This document shows positions 7,234 through 14,514 of a stretch of DNA of 48,892 nt, in pieces. A model generated the notes under the pieces. That model was not told where the DNA came from. It saw nothing but the letters and a program-made list of their open reading frames with translations, and searched no databases. The stretch is from SVQP01 sp045587385 (GTDB taxonomy: Bacteria; Bacillota; Clostridia; Oscillospirales; CAG-272): the NCBI GenBank assembly GCA_045587385.1, contig JAZNCE010000036.1, forward strand, positions 1 to 48,892, given 5' to 3'. The translations under genes and the position numbers were made by a program. Each line of letters starts with the position of its first letter. The stretch's first letter is position 1.

Positions 7234-7545
7234 TCAGATAAACTTCACAGCAGTACCGTATGCCATAATTTCCGCAGCGCCGTCCATGACTGCGGAGGAG
7301 GAATAGCGCACTTCGATGACAGCGTCTGCACCCATTGCCTCGGCTTTCTCGATCATGCGAGCGGTTGCCACCTTGCGTGCCTCGTTCATCATCTCGGTGT
7401 AGCCCTTGAGCTCACCGCCCACAATAGTCTTGAAGCTGGCGGCAAGGTCGCGTCCGATGTGCTTGCTTTGCACCGTGCTGCCATCGACCAAGCCAAGGGT
7501 TTCAAGGTTTTTGCCCGTGATGTAATTGGTTGTGTAGATCTTCAT
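7234..7545 (-). CDS. YbjQ/UPF0145 family protein
   Basis: A 103-residue protein of the YbjQ (UPF0145, DUF74) family, small beta-rich proteins that form pentameric rings; their function is not settled. Typical features are the NYITGK start, GRDLAASFKTIVGGELKGYTE in the middle and MGADAVIEVRYSSS near the end. The ATG at 7545 is preceded by GGAGG with normal spacing; a longer in-frame start is possible but unsupported. It is the first gene of the minus-strand unit running to 4074, behind the promoter at 7582-7610. Confidence 0.88.
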   Translation of the reverse strand: MKIYTTNYITGKNLETLGLVDGSTVQSKHIGRDLAASFKTIVGGELKGYTEMMNEARKVATARMIEKAEAMGADAVIEVRYSSSAVMDGAAEIMAYGTAVKFI

Positions 7546-7581
7546 GTTTTTACCCTCCAATGCGGATTTTTTGTTACTTTG

Positions 7582-7610
7582 ATTGTAGCATAAAACGGGT
7601 AGATTGTCAA
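7582..7610 (-). promoter_or_regulatory. Promoter of the YbjQ-PHP-acyltransferase operon
   Basis: On the minus strand, TTGACA (7610-7605), 17-bp spacer, TACAAT (7587-7582), about 37 nt before the YbjQ-like start codon. Confidence 0.8.
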
Positions 7611-7629
7611 GGAAAAACTGCCCCCCATG

Positions 7630-8074
7630 TGTCATCCTGAGCGCAGAGAGGTCGTTGTACGACCGAACGAAGTCGAACTTTTGCGGGTCGAGGATGCGAT
7701 ATTTGCAACTTGTTGCAAAAAAGCGCACCGCAGCAAGCAAAAGCGCAAATATTCGCCAAAGGCGAATGTGCAGCGGGATCTGCGTTGGTTTTCTCAATGT
7801 CTGCTCAACCGAAGTTGCATTTCATAGTAAGCGGGTGGGGTAGAGAAAACAGGAAATCGGAACGAGGAAAATCAGTTCAAAGGTTCAGCAGACATTGAGA
7901 AAACCCATTGCAGATCCCTTCCTCGGTCGTGCGCCAAAACGCACGCCCTCGTCGGTTTTGCTCCGCTTCACGTTGTTTCGCTCTGCAAAACTTCGACTCC
8001 GCGTACAAGGCTGATGCTAACGTTACGTGTTCTTTTGCATATCCGCAGCCTTTCCCGCTCCGCTCAGGATGACA
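7630..8074. repeat. Inverted-repeat element family B, copy 1 (445 bp)
   Basis: Bounded by TGTCATCCTGAGCG on the left and its reverse complement on the right. Inside, GGTTTTCTCAATGTCTGCTC (about 7788) recurs in inverted form near 7882-7905, and GGGATCT/AGATCCC form another inverted pair, so the element is palindromic overall. Bases 7735-7781 are identical to 13507-13553 in copy 2. No coding capacity is evident. The intergenic space 7546-8137 is filled mainly by this element. Confidence 0.75.
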
Positions 8075-8092
8075 CACAAGGGGGAATCGGCT

Positions 8093-8121
8093 GTACAAAA
8101 GCCCCCGCATCGCGAGGGCTT
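8093..8121 (-). terminator. Terminator of the minus-strand membrane-protein gene
   Basis: On the minus strand, AAGCCCTCGC, loop GAT, GCGGGGGCTT (one G-U pair), then a T-rich tail; it lies 17 bp after the stop codon at 8138. Confidence 0.75.
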
Positions 8122-8137
8122 GATGGATGTATGCGGC

Positions 8138-8899
8138 TTATTTTGCTTCCTTTTTCTTCCCGCACACCAAGCGGCGGCACAGACGGAAGAAATGGTATGC
8201 GCCGAGCGTGAACGCAATGTCAAGGCAGGTCACGACGATGACGTAAATGATCTGCGTGGGCACGTAGCCGATCATGCCGTGCATGGCAAGGCGCACGTTC
8301 TCCAGGGGCGGGATATTGCATTGATACAGGTTGTTGAAATTGGTTTTCAGCAGGTGCGACACAATGGCAGCAACGATGCAGTAGCCGCCGATGCCGAACA
8401 CGGGGAATTTCCAATTTCCCCTCGCGGGCGCATAGACGTCCAGCGCCACGATCAGCATGAAGGCGAACATGACAAGGTTATGGAAGGTAACGGTATGGAA
8501 GTCCATGTAATCGCTAAAATATCCCGTAATGTTCCACGCACCGTAGATCAGCGCGGGATAAACGGCGGTCAGCAAAAAGACCGCGGAGGTAAAGCCCACT
8601 GCAATGCTTGCCACCTGCTGCAGGTATTTGCCGCGATAAAAGGCAAACGCAGGCAGGGTAAAGAGCACGAGCGAGCAAAAGTGCAGCGGGATGTGATACA
8701 GATCGTAGCCGCGCGAGATGGATACGGCTTGCTTGCCGATTTCCAAAAGCACCAATATTGCCGCAACGATCTGAATGGGGATCATGCGCACGCGCCACGG
8801 CTTATTTTTGAGCCAAAGGCGTAAAAGGATAGAAATGATCAAAAACGCTGCCAATGCGGGGAGCAATGTTTTGGCGTGTTCGGGAGTCCAAAGCTGCAT
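8138..8899 (-). CDS. Multi-pass membrane protein, YwaF/TMEM164-like
   Basis: A 253-residue protein with about seven hydrophobic segments and a positively charged C-terminus (CGKKKEAK), so an integral inner-membrane protein. The IPLHFCSLVLFTLPAFAF stretch and the later DFHTVTFHNL segment resemble the YwaF/TMEM164 family (conserved integral membrane proteins of unknown function). No enzymatic motif is seen. It has its own promoter (8944-8972) and terminator, so it is a single-gene unit. The family placement is moderate, the membrane topology strong. Confidence 0.7.
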   Translation of the reverse strand: MQLWTPEHAKTLLPALAAFLIISILLRLWLKNKPWRVRMIPIQIVAAILVLLEIGKQAVSISRGYDLYHIPLHFCSLVLFTLPAFAFYRGKYLQQVASIAVGFTSAVFLLTAVYPALIYGAWNITGYFSDYMDFHTVTFHNLVMFAFMLIVALDVYAPARGNWKFPVFGIGGYCIVAAIVSHLLKTNFNNLYQCNIPPLENVRLAMHGMIGYVPTQIIYVIVVTCLDIAFTLGAYHFFRLCRRLVCGKKKEAK

Positions 8900-8943
8900 A
8901 ATTACGTCCTTTCCCGGCTGTGCCGATGGGTTTTGGCAACTTC

Positions 8944-8972
8944 ATCATAGCACAGGGAAAAAGCAGTGTCAA
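8944..8972 (-). promoter_or_regulatory. Promoter of the YwaF-like gene
   Basis: Minus-strand TTGACA (8972-8967), 17-bp spacer, TATGAT (8949-8944), about 45 nt before the start codon. Confidence 0.75.
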
Positions 8973-9024
8973 GAAATCGGGGTGACATTTAAGGTATTAA
9001 GATTGGAAAAGGTACGTGTGATCC

Positions 9025-9086
9025 GTAGGGGAGCATTCCATATGTTCCCGCGGAAATCATGCGGGCGATTCGTTCAGTCGCCCCTA
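9025..9086. repeat. REP-like inverted pair (REPIN-like)
   Basis: A forward palindrome with GTAGGGG head and CCCGC tail (9025-9051) is followed after 9 bp by an inverted one, GCGGGCGA to CCCCTA (9061-9086). The palindromic cores differ, but heads and tails are shared with the other copies in the window. Confidence 0.6.
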
Positions 9087-9121
9087 TGGGGTGTGCGGGC
9101 GGGGGAATCGTGAATGCCCCG

Positions 9122-9156
9122 CAAAAGCAAAGGGGCGGATTTTGTATCCGCCCCTT
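9122..9156 (-). terminator. Terminator of the ABC exporter operon
   Basis: On the minus strand, AAGGGGCGGAT, 5-nt loop, ATCCGCCCCTT, then a T-rich stretch, directly after the permease stop codon at 9165. Confidence 0.8.
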
Positions 9157-9164
9157 GGGGGTTT

Positions 9165-9896
9165 TTATTGCTTTTTCATCTGTCGCAAAAATAAGAGAAT
9201 TGCCGCAAGCGTGCAGGCAAGCGTGTATCCCAAGACCCAGGCAAGGTGGGGGAGGATATCCCCGAAGTTGCCCGCGATGACCGCGCGTTCCATTTCCACC
9301 GCATGCACAAAGGGCAGGGCGTAGGCAACAGATTTGAACACGCCGCCCACCAGCGCAAGGTCAAACCAAATGCCCGATAGCCATGCCGAGAGGTTAGTGA
9401 GCAGTGAGCCGCAAACGCCGCCCACCTGCTTGACGTTCAGAATACTGCCGAACAGCAGCCCCAGGGCAATATACAGAAGCGCAACAGGGATGATCATGAC
9501 CAAGGCAAACAGAATGTTAAGCGAGGGTGTCAGTCCCAAGAGCAGCGCGACTGCGTAGCAGATAGCACTTTGCGCCACCGAAAGGGGCAGAATGGGCAGC
9601 GTGTAGCCTAAGATGAAATCCACGGGCGTCAGCGGTGTGGTGTAAAGTCGCTGCAAAAGAGCCGTGCCGCGGTCCTTGGCAATCAGGGTAGCGGAAAAGA
9701 GCGTCATAAAGGAAAGCCCGAACACCGTCACACCGGGGGTCAGATGGTCGATCTCAAAGAGTGAAACGGGAATGTTGGCTTGAATGATGGAGAGCAGCAG
9801 GATGAGCACCAACGGAAAGCCCAAGCCGAAAAAGAGGTTGAGCGGATCGCGCAAAATTTCCAAAGCGTTTCTCTTGGCAAATGTCAGCATTTTCAT
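9165..9896 (-). CDS. ABC-2 type transporter permease
   Basis: A 243-residue membrane protein with about six hydrophobic segments and the typical ABC-2 arrangement: cytoplasmic N-terminus (FAKRNALEILRDPLNLFFGLGFPL), a first helix, an external loop, and the SATLIAKDRGTALLQRLYTTPL region before later helices. It would form the membrane channel of an exporter with the ATPase encoded just upstream; their genes overlap by 4 bp (ATGA). The substrate cannot be read from sequence; exporters next to TetR genes commonly handle drugs or other toxic compounds. The length is usual for a single-permease ABC-2 protein. Confidence 0.88.
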   Translation of the reverse strand: MKMLTFAKRNALEILRDPLNLFFGLGFPLVLILLLSIIQANIPVSLFEIDHLTPGVTVFGLSFMTLFSATLIAKDRGTALLQRLYTTPLTPVDFILGYTLPILPLSVAQSAICYAVALLLGLTPSLNILFALVMIIPVALLYIALGLLFGSILNVKQVGGVCGSLLTNLSAWLSGIWFDLALVGGVFKSVAYALPFVHAVEMERAVIAGNFGDILPHLAWVLGYTLACTLAAILLFLRQMKKQ

Positions 9897-10624
9897 GCGC
9901 TCACCCCCTTAACGATACGGATAAAGGCTTGCTCAAAATTGTCTGTCCCCGTCGCAGCTTTTATGGCGTTTGGCGTGTCGCAGACTAAGAGCTTGCCGTC
10001 CTTCATAATGGCAACGCGGTCGGAAAGCGCCTCGGCTTCTTCCATATAGTGCGTGGTCAGAATGACCGTCACCGTTCCTTTGAGCGCACGAATGATGTCC
10101 CAAAGGTCGCTGCGCGCCAGCACGTCAAGCCCCAGCGTCGGCTCGTCTAAAAAGAGGATCTGGGGCTCGCTGATCAACGCCATGGCAATGCTCAAGCGTC
10201 GTTGCCAACCGCCCGAAAGCTTGCCCGCCTTCTTGGAAAGCACGTTGCCAAGTCCCAAAAGAGCGGTCAGCTCGGCAATTTTGGCATTCTTTTTCACTTT
10301 GTCAAAGCCGTGCACGCCGCACATCAAGGCAAGGTTTTCGCGCACCGAAAGCCCGGGCGCAACTGCGGTTTCCTGCGGAGATACTGCAATCACGCTTTTG
10401 ACGGCAGCAGCGTCGGTTTTGATGCTGTGACCGAGCAGATGCGCGTCCCCCTCGTCGGGGGCGGTCAGACAAGAGAGCATTTTGATGGTGGTGGTCTTAC
10501 CCGCACCGTTGACGCCCAAGAGCGAGAATAATTCGCCCTTTTGTACGTTAAGGCTCAGGTGATCCACCGCCACAAGATCCTTGTAGCGTTTGGTCAGGTC
10601 TTTGATTTCTATTGCGTTGCTCAT
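9893..10624 (-). CDS. ABC transporter ATP-binding protein
   Basis: A 243-residue ATPase subunit. Walker A GVNGAGKT (37-44), signature LSGGW (136-140), Walker B ILFLDEP (156-162) and the switch His in TTHYMEEAE are all intact. It should power the permease encoded by the overlapping downstream gene. The order regulator, ATPase, permease with 4-bp overlaps at both junctions shows a tightly coupled three-gene operon. The LDVLARSDLWDIIRAL region is typical of the DrrA-like (CcmA) class of exporter ATPases. Substrate unknown. Confidence 0.93.
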   Translation of the reverse strand: MSNAIEIKDLTKRYKDLVAVDHLSLNVQKGELFSLLGVNGAGKTTTIKMLSCLTAPDEGDAHLLGHSIKTDAAAVKSVIAVSPQETAVAPGLSVRENLALMCGVHGFDKVKKNAKIAELTALLGLGNVLSKKAGKLSGGWQRRLSIAMALISEPQILFLDEPTLGLDVLARSDLWDIIRALKGTVTVILTTHYMEEAEALSDRVAIMKDGKLLVCDTPNAIKAATGTDNFEQAFIRIVKGVSA

Positions 10625-11184
10625 GTGTTTCCTCCGTTATGTCTTACAATCAACCCTTGGTAAATGTCGCTGATCATGCGGCTGATCAAGTCCTCGTCAA
10701 GGTCTAAAAAGGACGTGGCAAGCATGGTGCCGATGCCGTGCACGCAGCTCCACATCTCCATGTGCAAAAGCTCGGCCTGCTCGCGCGAGATGCCGTTTGC
10801 CCGCATGATCATGTCCACGGACTCGGAGAAATCGGCGGAGGGGAGCAAGGGCTGCCCCTTGCGGTCGCACATGAAAAGAACCTTGAAAAGCTGCTTTTCC
10901 TCTCTGGCAAAGCGGATATACGCCATGCCGTAGGCTTTGTAGGGCGGATATGCGCCGCTTGCAACCTCGCGCATCAAAAAGCCGTGATAAAACTCGTAGG
11001 CAGCGTCCAGCACCGCATATTGCAGCTCATCCATGGAAGCAAAATTGGAAAACACGGGTTGGGTCGAGCAGCCAAGCGCAGATGCAATGCTGCGCGCGTT
11101 CATGGCGTCCTCGCCCTCGCGGCGCAAAAGATCCAGCGTGACGGTAACGATCTCGTCCTTTGTAATTTTCACCTTGGGTGGCAT
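10621..11184 (-). CDS. TetR family transcriptional regulator
   Basis: A 187-residue regulator. The N-terminal helix-turn-helix spans about residues 10-55 (IVTVTLDLLRREG, then ARSIASALGCSTQPVFSNF); the C-terminal part with AYIRFAREEKQLFKVLF resembles the WHG-type ligand domain. The chosen ATG (11184) follows AGGAGG; an upstream ATG would place the binding site inside the gene. It is the first gene of the exporter operon and overlaps the ATPase gene by 4 bp. The promoter carries a perfect 14-bp palindrome, so autorepression relieved by a ligand is the likely mode. Confidence 0.9.
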   Translation of the reverse strand: MPPKVKITKDEIVTVTLDLLRREGEDAMNARSIASALGCSTQPVFSNFASMDELQYAVLDAAYEFYHGFLMREVASGAYPPYKAYGMAYIRFAREEKQLFKVLFMCDRKGQPLLPSADFSESVDMIMRANGISREQAELLHMEMWSCVHGIGTMLATSFLDLDEDLISRMISDIYQGLIVRHNGGNT

Positions 11185-11198
11185 ATATCCTCCTAAAA

Positions 11199-11226
11199 AT
11201 AACAAGTGTTATATATCGAGTGTTAT
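11199..11226. promoter_or_regulatory. Putative TetR operator
   Basis: ATAACAAGTGTTAT (11199-11212) is a perfect palindrome around a 2-bp centre. Its right part AGTGTTAT recurs 14 bp later (11219-11226), overlapping the -10 box. A bound repressor here would cover the -10 region and the transcription start. Confidence 0.65.
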
Positions 11227-11253
11227 TATATCACGGGTAAAGTGGTTTGTCAA
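11225..11253 (-). promoter_or_regulatory. Promoter of the tetR-ABC exporter operon
   Basis: Minus-strand TTGACA (11253-11248), 17-bp spacer, TATAAT (11230-11225): a perfect sigma-A promoter, which fits an operon held down by a repressor. Confidence 0.85.
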
Positions 11254-11290
11254 GAGGAAATAGGAGGGTATTTATAAAATATCTTTGTAC

Positions 11291-11404
11291 CAATAGAGGA
11301 GGAGCAAGCCCCTCCCCTACCGCACGATGGCTTGGTTATCCTTGCCAATAAATGCAAGGTGGAACCAAAACCGGGTAGGGGAGGGGCTTGCTCCTCCTCT
11401 ATTG
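11291..11404. repeat. 31-bp perfect inverted repeat
   Basis: Bases 11291-11321 are the exact reverse complement of 11374-11404, separated by 52 bp. The arms carry the CCCCTAC/GTAGGGG head of the REP-like family pointing inward. It lies just beyond the M13 peptidase stop (11418, minus) and upstream of the exporter promoter. Confidence 0.75.
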
Positions 11405-11417
11405 GGTGTCTGCTATT

Positions 11418-13316
11418 TTACCAGATGACAATACGCTTATCGGGAGCGATGTACATTTGGTCGTTTTCGGTGACGCCGAACGCCTCGTACCATTCGGGGA
11501 AGTTACGGGGAGGCATGTTGGCACGCAGCATGCAAGGGCCGTGCACGTCAACTGCCAGCAGCATCTGTGCGTATTCGGGTCTTGCCTTCTGGCACCATAC
11601 TCTTGCCCAGTTGGAGAAATATTCCTCGTAGGAAGTGCCCTCGGTCTTGCCCATAATGTCAAGCGTGACCGACATACCGCCGTTGTCCGCCATGTTCTCG
11701 GACACGATAAACGCACCGTTGACCTTGCCCTGGGGCAGCTCAATGCCGTCAAACTGTGCAATCATGTCCTGCACCTTGGCGTCAAATCTTGCAAAGTCCT
11801 CGTCGGTCCACCAGTTGTTGATGTTACCGTTTTCGTCGCACTTTGCGCCGTTGGAGTCAAATGCGTGCGAGATCTCGTGGCCGATGACCGCGCCGATACC
11901 GCCCAGGTTTTCACTTCTGGTCTGCTTAAGAGAGTAGAAGGGAGCCTGCAGAATGGCAGCGGGGAAGGTGATGTCGTTGACGAAGGGATCGTAGCAAGCG
12001 TTGACCATGTGGCCGGGCATTGCCCAGTTTTCGGGCTCGGTGGGCTTGCTCAGCTTTTCGTAGGAAGCAAGCTCTCTGACTGCCTGCAGCGAGCGCACGA
12101 TATCAAACAGCGATGCGTCTGCGTCAAAGACCATCTTGTCGTAAATGGCTCTGACCTTGTCGGGATAACCCATCTTGACGCCCATGGTGGACAGCTTGAG
12201 GATCGCTTTTGCCTTGGTTTGCTCGCCAAGGATCTCGTTGGTCTTGATGCGCTCCTTGTAGGTGTCGATGATCTGATATACGATCTCGGTAATGTCCTTC
12301 TTGGCTTCCTTGCCAAAGTACTTGTCGCCGTAGTAAATGCCCACGGGCTCGGAGTACACGCCCGAAGCGAGATTGTATGCAAACTTTTCGATGTCCTGCA
12401 TCTTGGCAACGCCCATCAGCGCGCGCATGTATGCACCGCCCAGCTCGCGCAGCTCCTCGGAAAGGAAGTTGCATGCGCTGAGCAGCCCCGTGACGTATGC
12501 CCAGTGCTTGTAAAGGGTCAGGGTGTCTGCGTTGAGGATCTTGGCAAAGTCACCGAAATAGCGAGGCTCGGTGACGATGACGGTTGCGGGCACGTGACCG
12601 AACAGGTCGGTCAGAATGGCAGTAAAATCAATGGTGGAGAGCATTTCTGCGGCAGCAGCGGTGTCCATGGGATTGTACATCTCCACGTATCTCGACCACT
12701 CCTCGCGGGACTTTGCAAGTCCTGCAATGATCTCGTCGAAGGCAAGCGCGTCGGATACGTACTGTGCCTGCGCCTCGGGGGCAAGGTCGGTCTGCGCCAG
12801 CACTGCGGATGCAACGCCCTGCCAGATGCCCAAAATCTGCTCCTTCTGTGCAGCCATTTCGGGACCGTAGTAGGTGGTGTCGGGCAGAATGACGCTCGCG
12901 CCCTGCATGTAAACCAGGTGCTGCTTGGTGTTCTTCATGTCGGTGTCAACGCCGATATTGATGGGCGTGGGAATGCCGCCAAGGGAAAGGGTCTTGTACA
13001 GGCGGGAGAAGTCGTCAAGGGTATTGATCTGATCCAGCACCGCCAGCGCCTTGAGCGCGGGAGCAATGCCATCCTTCGCCTTGCGGTCAGCGTCCTTGGC
13101 AATGGCGTAGAGCGTGCAGGCTCTTTCGAGGTGCTCGTTGGGGTAAGACTTGGTTTCTGCCAGCGTCTCAAATTCACCCATCATAATCTTTTCTACGCTG
13201 TCGCCCAGCTCCGAAAAGCCGCCCGCTACGGGCTTGTCGTCGGGGATCACCAGCTCGTCCAGCTTGCTTTGGTTGACGTATGTATAAAGGTCGTCTTGAA
13301 TGCGGATGTTTTCCAT
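11418..13316 (-). CDS. M13 family zinc metallopeptidase (neprilysin/PepO-like)
   Basis: A 632-residue M13 peptidase. The zinc motif is VIGHEISHAFD, with HEISH at residues 480-484; the third ligand region is ENMADNGG, and the family-typical C-terminus MYIAPDKRIVIW is present. There is no signal peptide, so like the PepO group in lactic acid bacteria it should be a cytoplasmic oligopeptidase. The ATG at 13316 follows AAGGAG with 7-nt spacing; the longer in-frame start is inside the promoter. It is a single-gene unit. Confidence 0.94.
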   Translation of the reverse strand: MENIRIQDDLYTYVNQSKLDELVIPDDKPVAGGFSELGDSVEKIMMGEFETLAETKSYPNEHLERACTLYAIAKDADRKAKDGIAPALKALAVLDQINTLDDFSRLYKTLSLGGIPTPINIGVDTDMKNTKQHLVYMQGASVILPDTTYYGPEMAAQKEQILGIWQGVASAVLAQTDLAPEAQAQYVSDALAFDEIIAGLAKSREEWSRYVEMYNPMDTAAAAEMLSTIDFTAILTDLFGHVPATVIVTEPRYFGDFAKILNADTLTLYKHWAYVTGLLSACNFLSEELRELGGAYMRALMGVAKMQDIEKFAYNLASGVYSEPVGIYYGDKYFGKEAKKDITEIVYQIIDTYKERIKTNEILGEQTKAKAILKLSTMGVKMGYPDKVRAIYDKMVFDADASLFDIVRSLQAVRELASYEKLSKPTEPENWAMPGHMVNACYDPFVNDITFPAAILQAPFYSLKQTRSENLGGIGAVIGHEISHAFDSNGAKCDENGNINNWWTDEDFARFDAKVQDMIAQFDGIELPQGKVNGAFIVSENMADNGGMSVTLDIMGKTEGTSYEEYFSNWARVWCQKARPEYAQMLLAVDVHGPCMLRANMPPRNFPEWYEAFGVTENDQMYIAPDKRIVIW

Positions 13317-13347
13317 ATCGGTCTCCTTTTTTGCTTGATTTGTATCT

Positions 13348-13376
13348 ATTGTATCACCGAATCGGGGAAAATGCAA
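13348..13376 (-). promoter_or_regulatory. Promoter of the M13 peptidase gene
   Basis: Minus-strand TTGCAT (13376-13371), 17-bp spacer, TACAAT (13353-13348), about 32 nt before the start codon. Confidence 0.7.
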
Positions 13377-13425
13377 GACGAAAGGGGAAATTTTTTGGTA
13401 TTGGTTGGCATCCCCTCACCCCGAG

Positions 13426-13853
13426 TGTCATCCTGAGCGGAAGGCGTAGCCTGGAGTCGAACTTTTGCGGCATGGAGTGTCCGTCGCGCGAGCAGGACAC
13501 GGAATAAAGCAAAAGCGCAAATATTCGCCAAAGGCGAATGTGCAGCGGGATCTCTAAAGGGTTTCCTCAATGTCTGCTCAGCCTTTGTTACGTTTTCAAA
13601 GCGATCCCAAATCGATCACGTTCAAATGTTACATAGCGCAGGCAGACGTGTCGTAAACCGCTTAGAGATCCCTTCCTCGGTCGTGCGCAAAACGCACTTC
13701 CTCGTCGGTTTTGCTTCGTTCCGCGCCATTTCGCAATTTGTTGCGAAATACCGCTACACTATGCAAAACTTCGACTCCGTATGAAATCCCGAATAAGAGT
13801 ATTCATAAAATTCTGCAACATAAACGGGATTTCATACTCCGCTCAGGATGACA
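13426..13853. repeat. Inverted-repeat element family B, copy 2 (428 bp)
   Basis: The same ends as copy 1 at 7630-8074 (TGTCATCCTGAGCG and its reverse complement), the identical 47-bp block 13507-13553, and the shared TCAATGTCTGCTCA and AGATCCCTTCCTCGGTCGTG segments. The inner sequences otherwise differ. No coding capacity is evident. Confidence 0.75.
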
Positions 13854-13862
13854 CATAGGGGG

Positions 13863-14173
13863 CGCGCCGGCGGTAACCGTCACCCTTAATTTCAAATCCC
13901 GACATCGGAGCGAACGAAAAAGACCCCACCGCGTTGCGGTAGGGGGTTACAAATATAGGTCACAGAAGGGTGTCGTATCTGGGAGTCTGCCGATGGCAGA
14001 CTCCGTCGCACCTCGCGAACATAGTCGTCTCGGTCGCGTACGCGTGGCGCGCTCCCGATACTCCTTGTTCGCTCACTCACTCGCGTCCGCTTCATCTGCC
14101 ACCGGCAGCGCGGACGCTCGTTCCCTCTCGCGCCGGCGGTAACCGTCCCCCATAGGTTCAAATCTCGACATCG
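13863..14173 (+). repeat. Direct repeat with tRNA-like T-loop motif beside tRNA-Ser
   Basis: Two units start with the identical CGCGCCGGCGGTAACCGTC (13863-13881 and 14129-14147) and continue with TTCAAATC and CGACATCG. Each is followed by a hairpin (near 13920-13945 and at 14182-14213). The motif resembles the 3' part of the neighbouring tRNA-Ser on the other strand, but the T-stem does not pair, so neither unit is a working tRNA. Between them is GGAGTCTGCC/GGCAGACTCC (13982-14004). I see no protein gene in 13854-14215. Confidence 0.5.
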
Positions 14174-14181
14174 ACGGCACA

Positions 14182-14213
14182 ACAAAAGACCACCCGATTG
14201 GGTGGTCTTTTGT
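14182..14213 (-). terminator. Terminator of tRNA-Ser
   Basis: Perfect 14-bp stem ACAAAAGACCACCC/GGGTGGTCTTTTGT with a 4-nt loop, three bases after the tRNA CCA end. The stem is followed by T-rich sequence on both strands and may act in both directions. Confidence 0.85.
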
Positions 14214-14215
14214 TT

Positions 14216-14306
14216 TGGCGGAGATGGAGAGATTTGAACTCTCGCGCCGGTTACCCGGCCTACACCCTTAGCAGGGGCGCCTCTTCGGCCTCTTGAGTAC
14301 ATCTCC
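14216..14306 (-). tRNA. tRNA-Ser (anticodon GCT)
   Basis: A complete class II tRNA on the minus strand. The acceptor stem GGAGATG pairs with CATCTCC, the discriminator base is G and CCA is encoded. The anticodon loop CTGCTAA gives GCT, which reads AGC/AGT serine codons. The long variable arm typical of tRNA-Ser is present, and the T-arm GAGAG-TTCAAAT-CTCTC is perfect. It has its own promoter at 14346-14374, a leader hairpin and a terminator. Confidence 0.96.
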
Positions 14307-14311
14307 ATGTA

Positions 14312-14341
14312 CCTGCGAGCGGCCATTGCATAACTCGCAGG
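14312..14341 (-). other. Leader hairpin upstream of tRNA-Ser
   Basis: CCTGCGAG (14312-14319) pairs with CTCGCAGG (14334-14341). It falls at the expected transcript start, between promoter and mature 5' end; possibly a protective or processing structure. Confidence 0.5.
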
Positions 14342-14345
14342 CAAT

Positions 14346-14374
14346 ATTATACCTCTTTTATCTCAATTTGTCAA
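14346..14374 (-). promoter_or_regulatory. Promoter of tRNA-Ser
   Basis: Minus-strand TTGACA (14374-14369), 17-bp spacer, TATAAT (14351-14346): a consensus promoter as expected for a stable RNA. Confidence 0.88.
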
Positions 14375-14446
14375 GCCTTTTTTTCATTTAATTTCATAAA
14401 ACTTTGCATTTGTTTCGACTTTTGCGCTCGAAAGTGCCTGCGGCTC

Positions 14447-14475
14447 TTGCATTTGTGCAAAAACTGTGCTATAAT
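14447..14475 (+). promoter_or_regulatory. Promoter of prfC
   Basis: TTGCAT (14447-14452), 17-bp spacer, TATAAT (14470-14475), about 40 nt before the start codon; divergent from the tRNA-Ser promoter. Confidence 0.8.
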
Positions 14476-14514
14476 AATATGAATGACTATTTTTTCTAAA
14501 AGGATTTTTGTAAC

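Noticed and set aside
5887..7593. 568-codon open frame on the plus strand
   Set aside because: Complementary to the PHP-domain gene, which has its metal-ligand motifs and a ribosome binding site.
13426..13853. Insertion sequence
   Set aside because: No transposase frame of useful length, only inverted-repeat structure.
13892..14344. 150-codon open frame on the minus strand
   Set aside because: It runs through tRNA-Ser and the tRNA-like repeats, so it cannot be a real protein.
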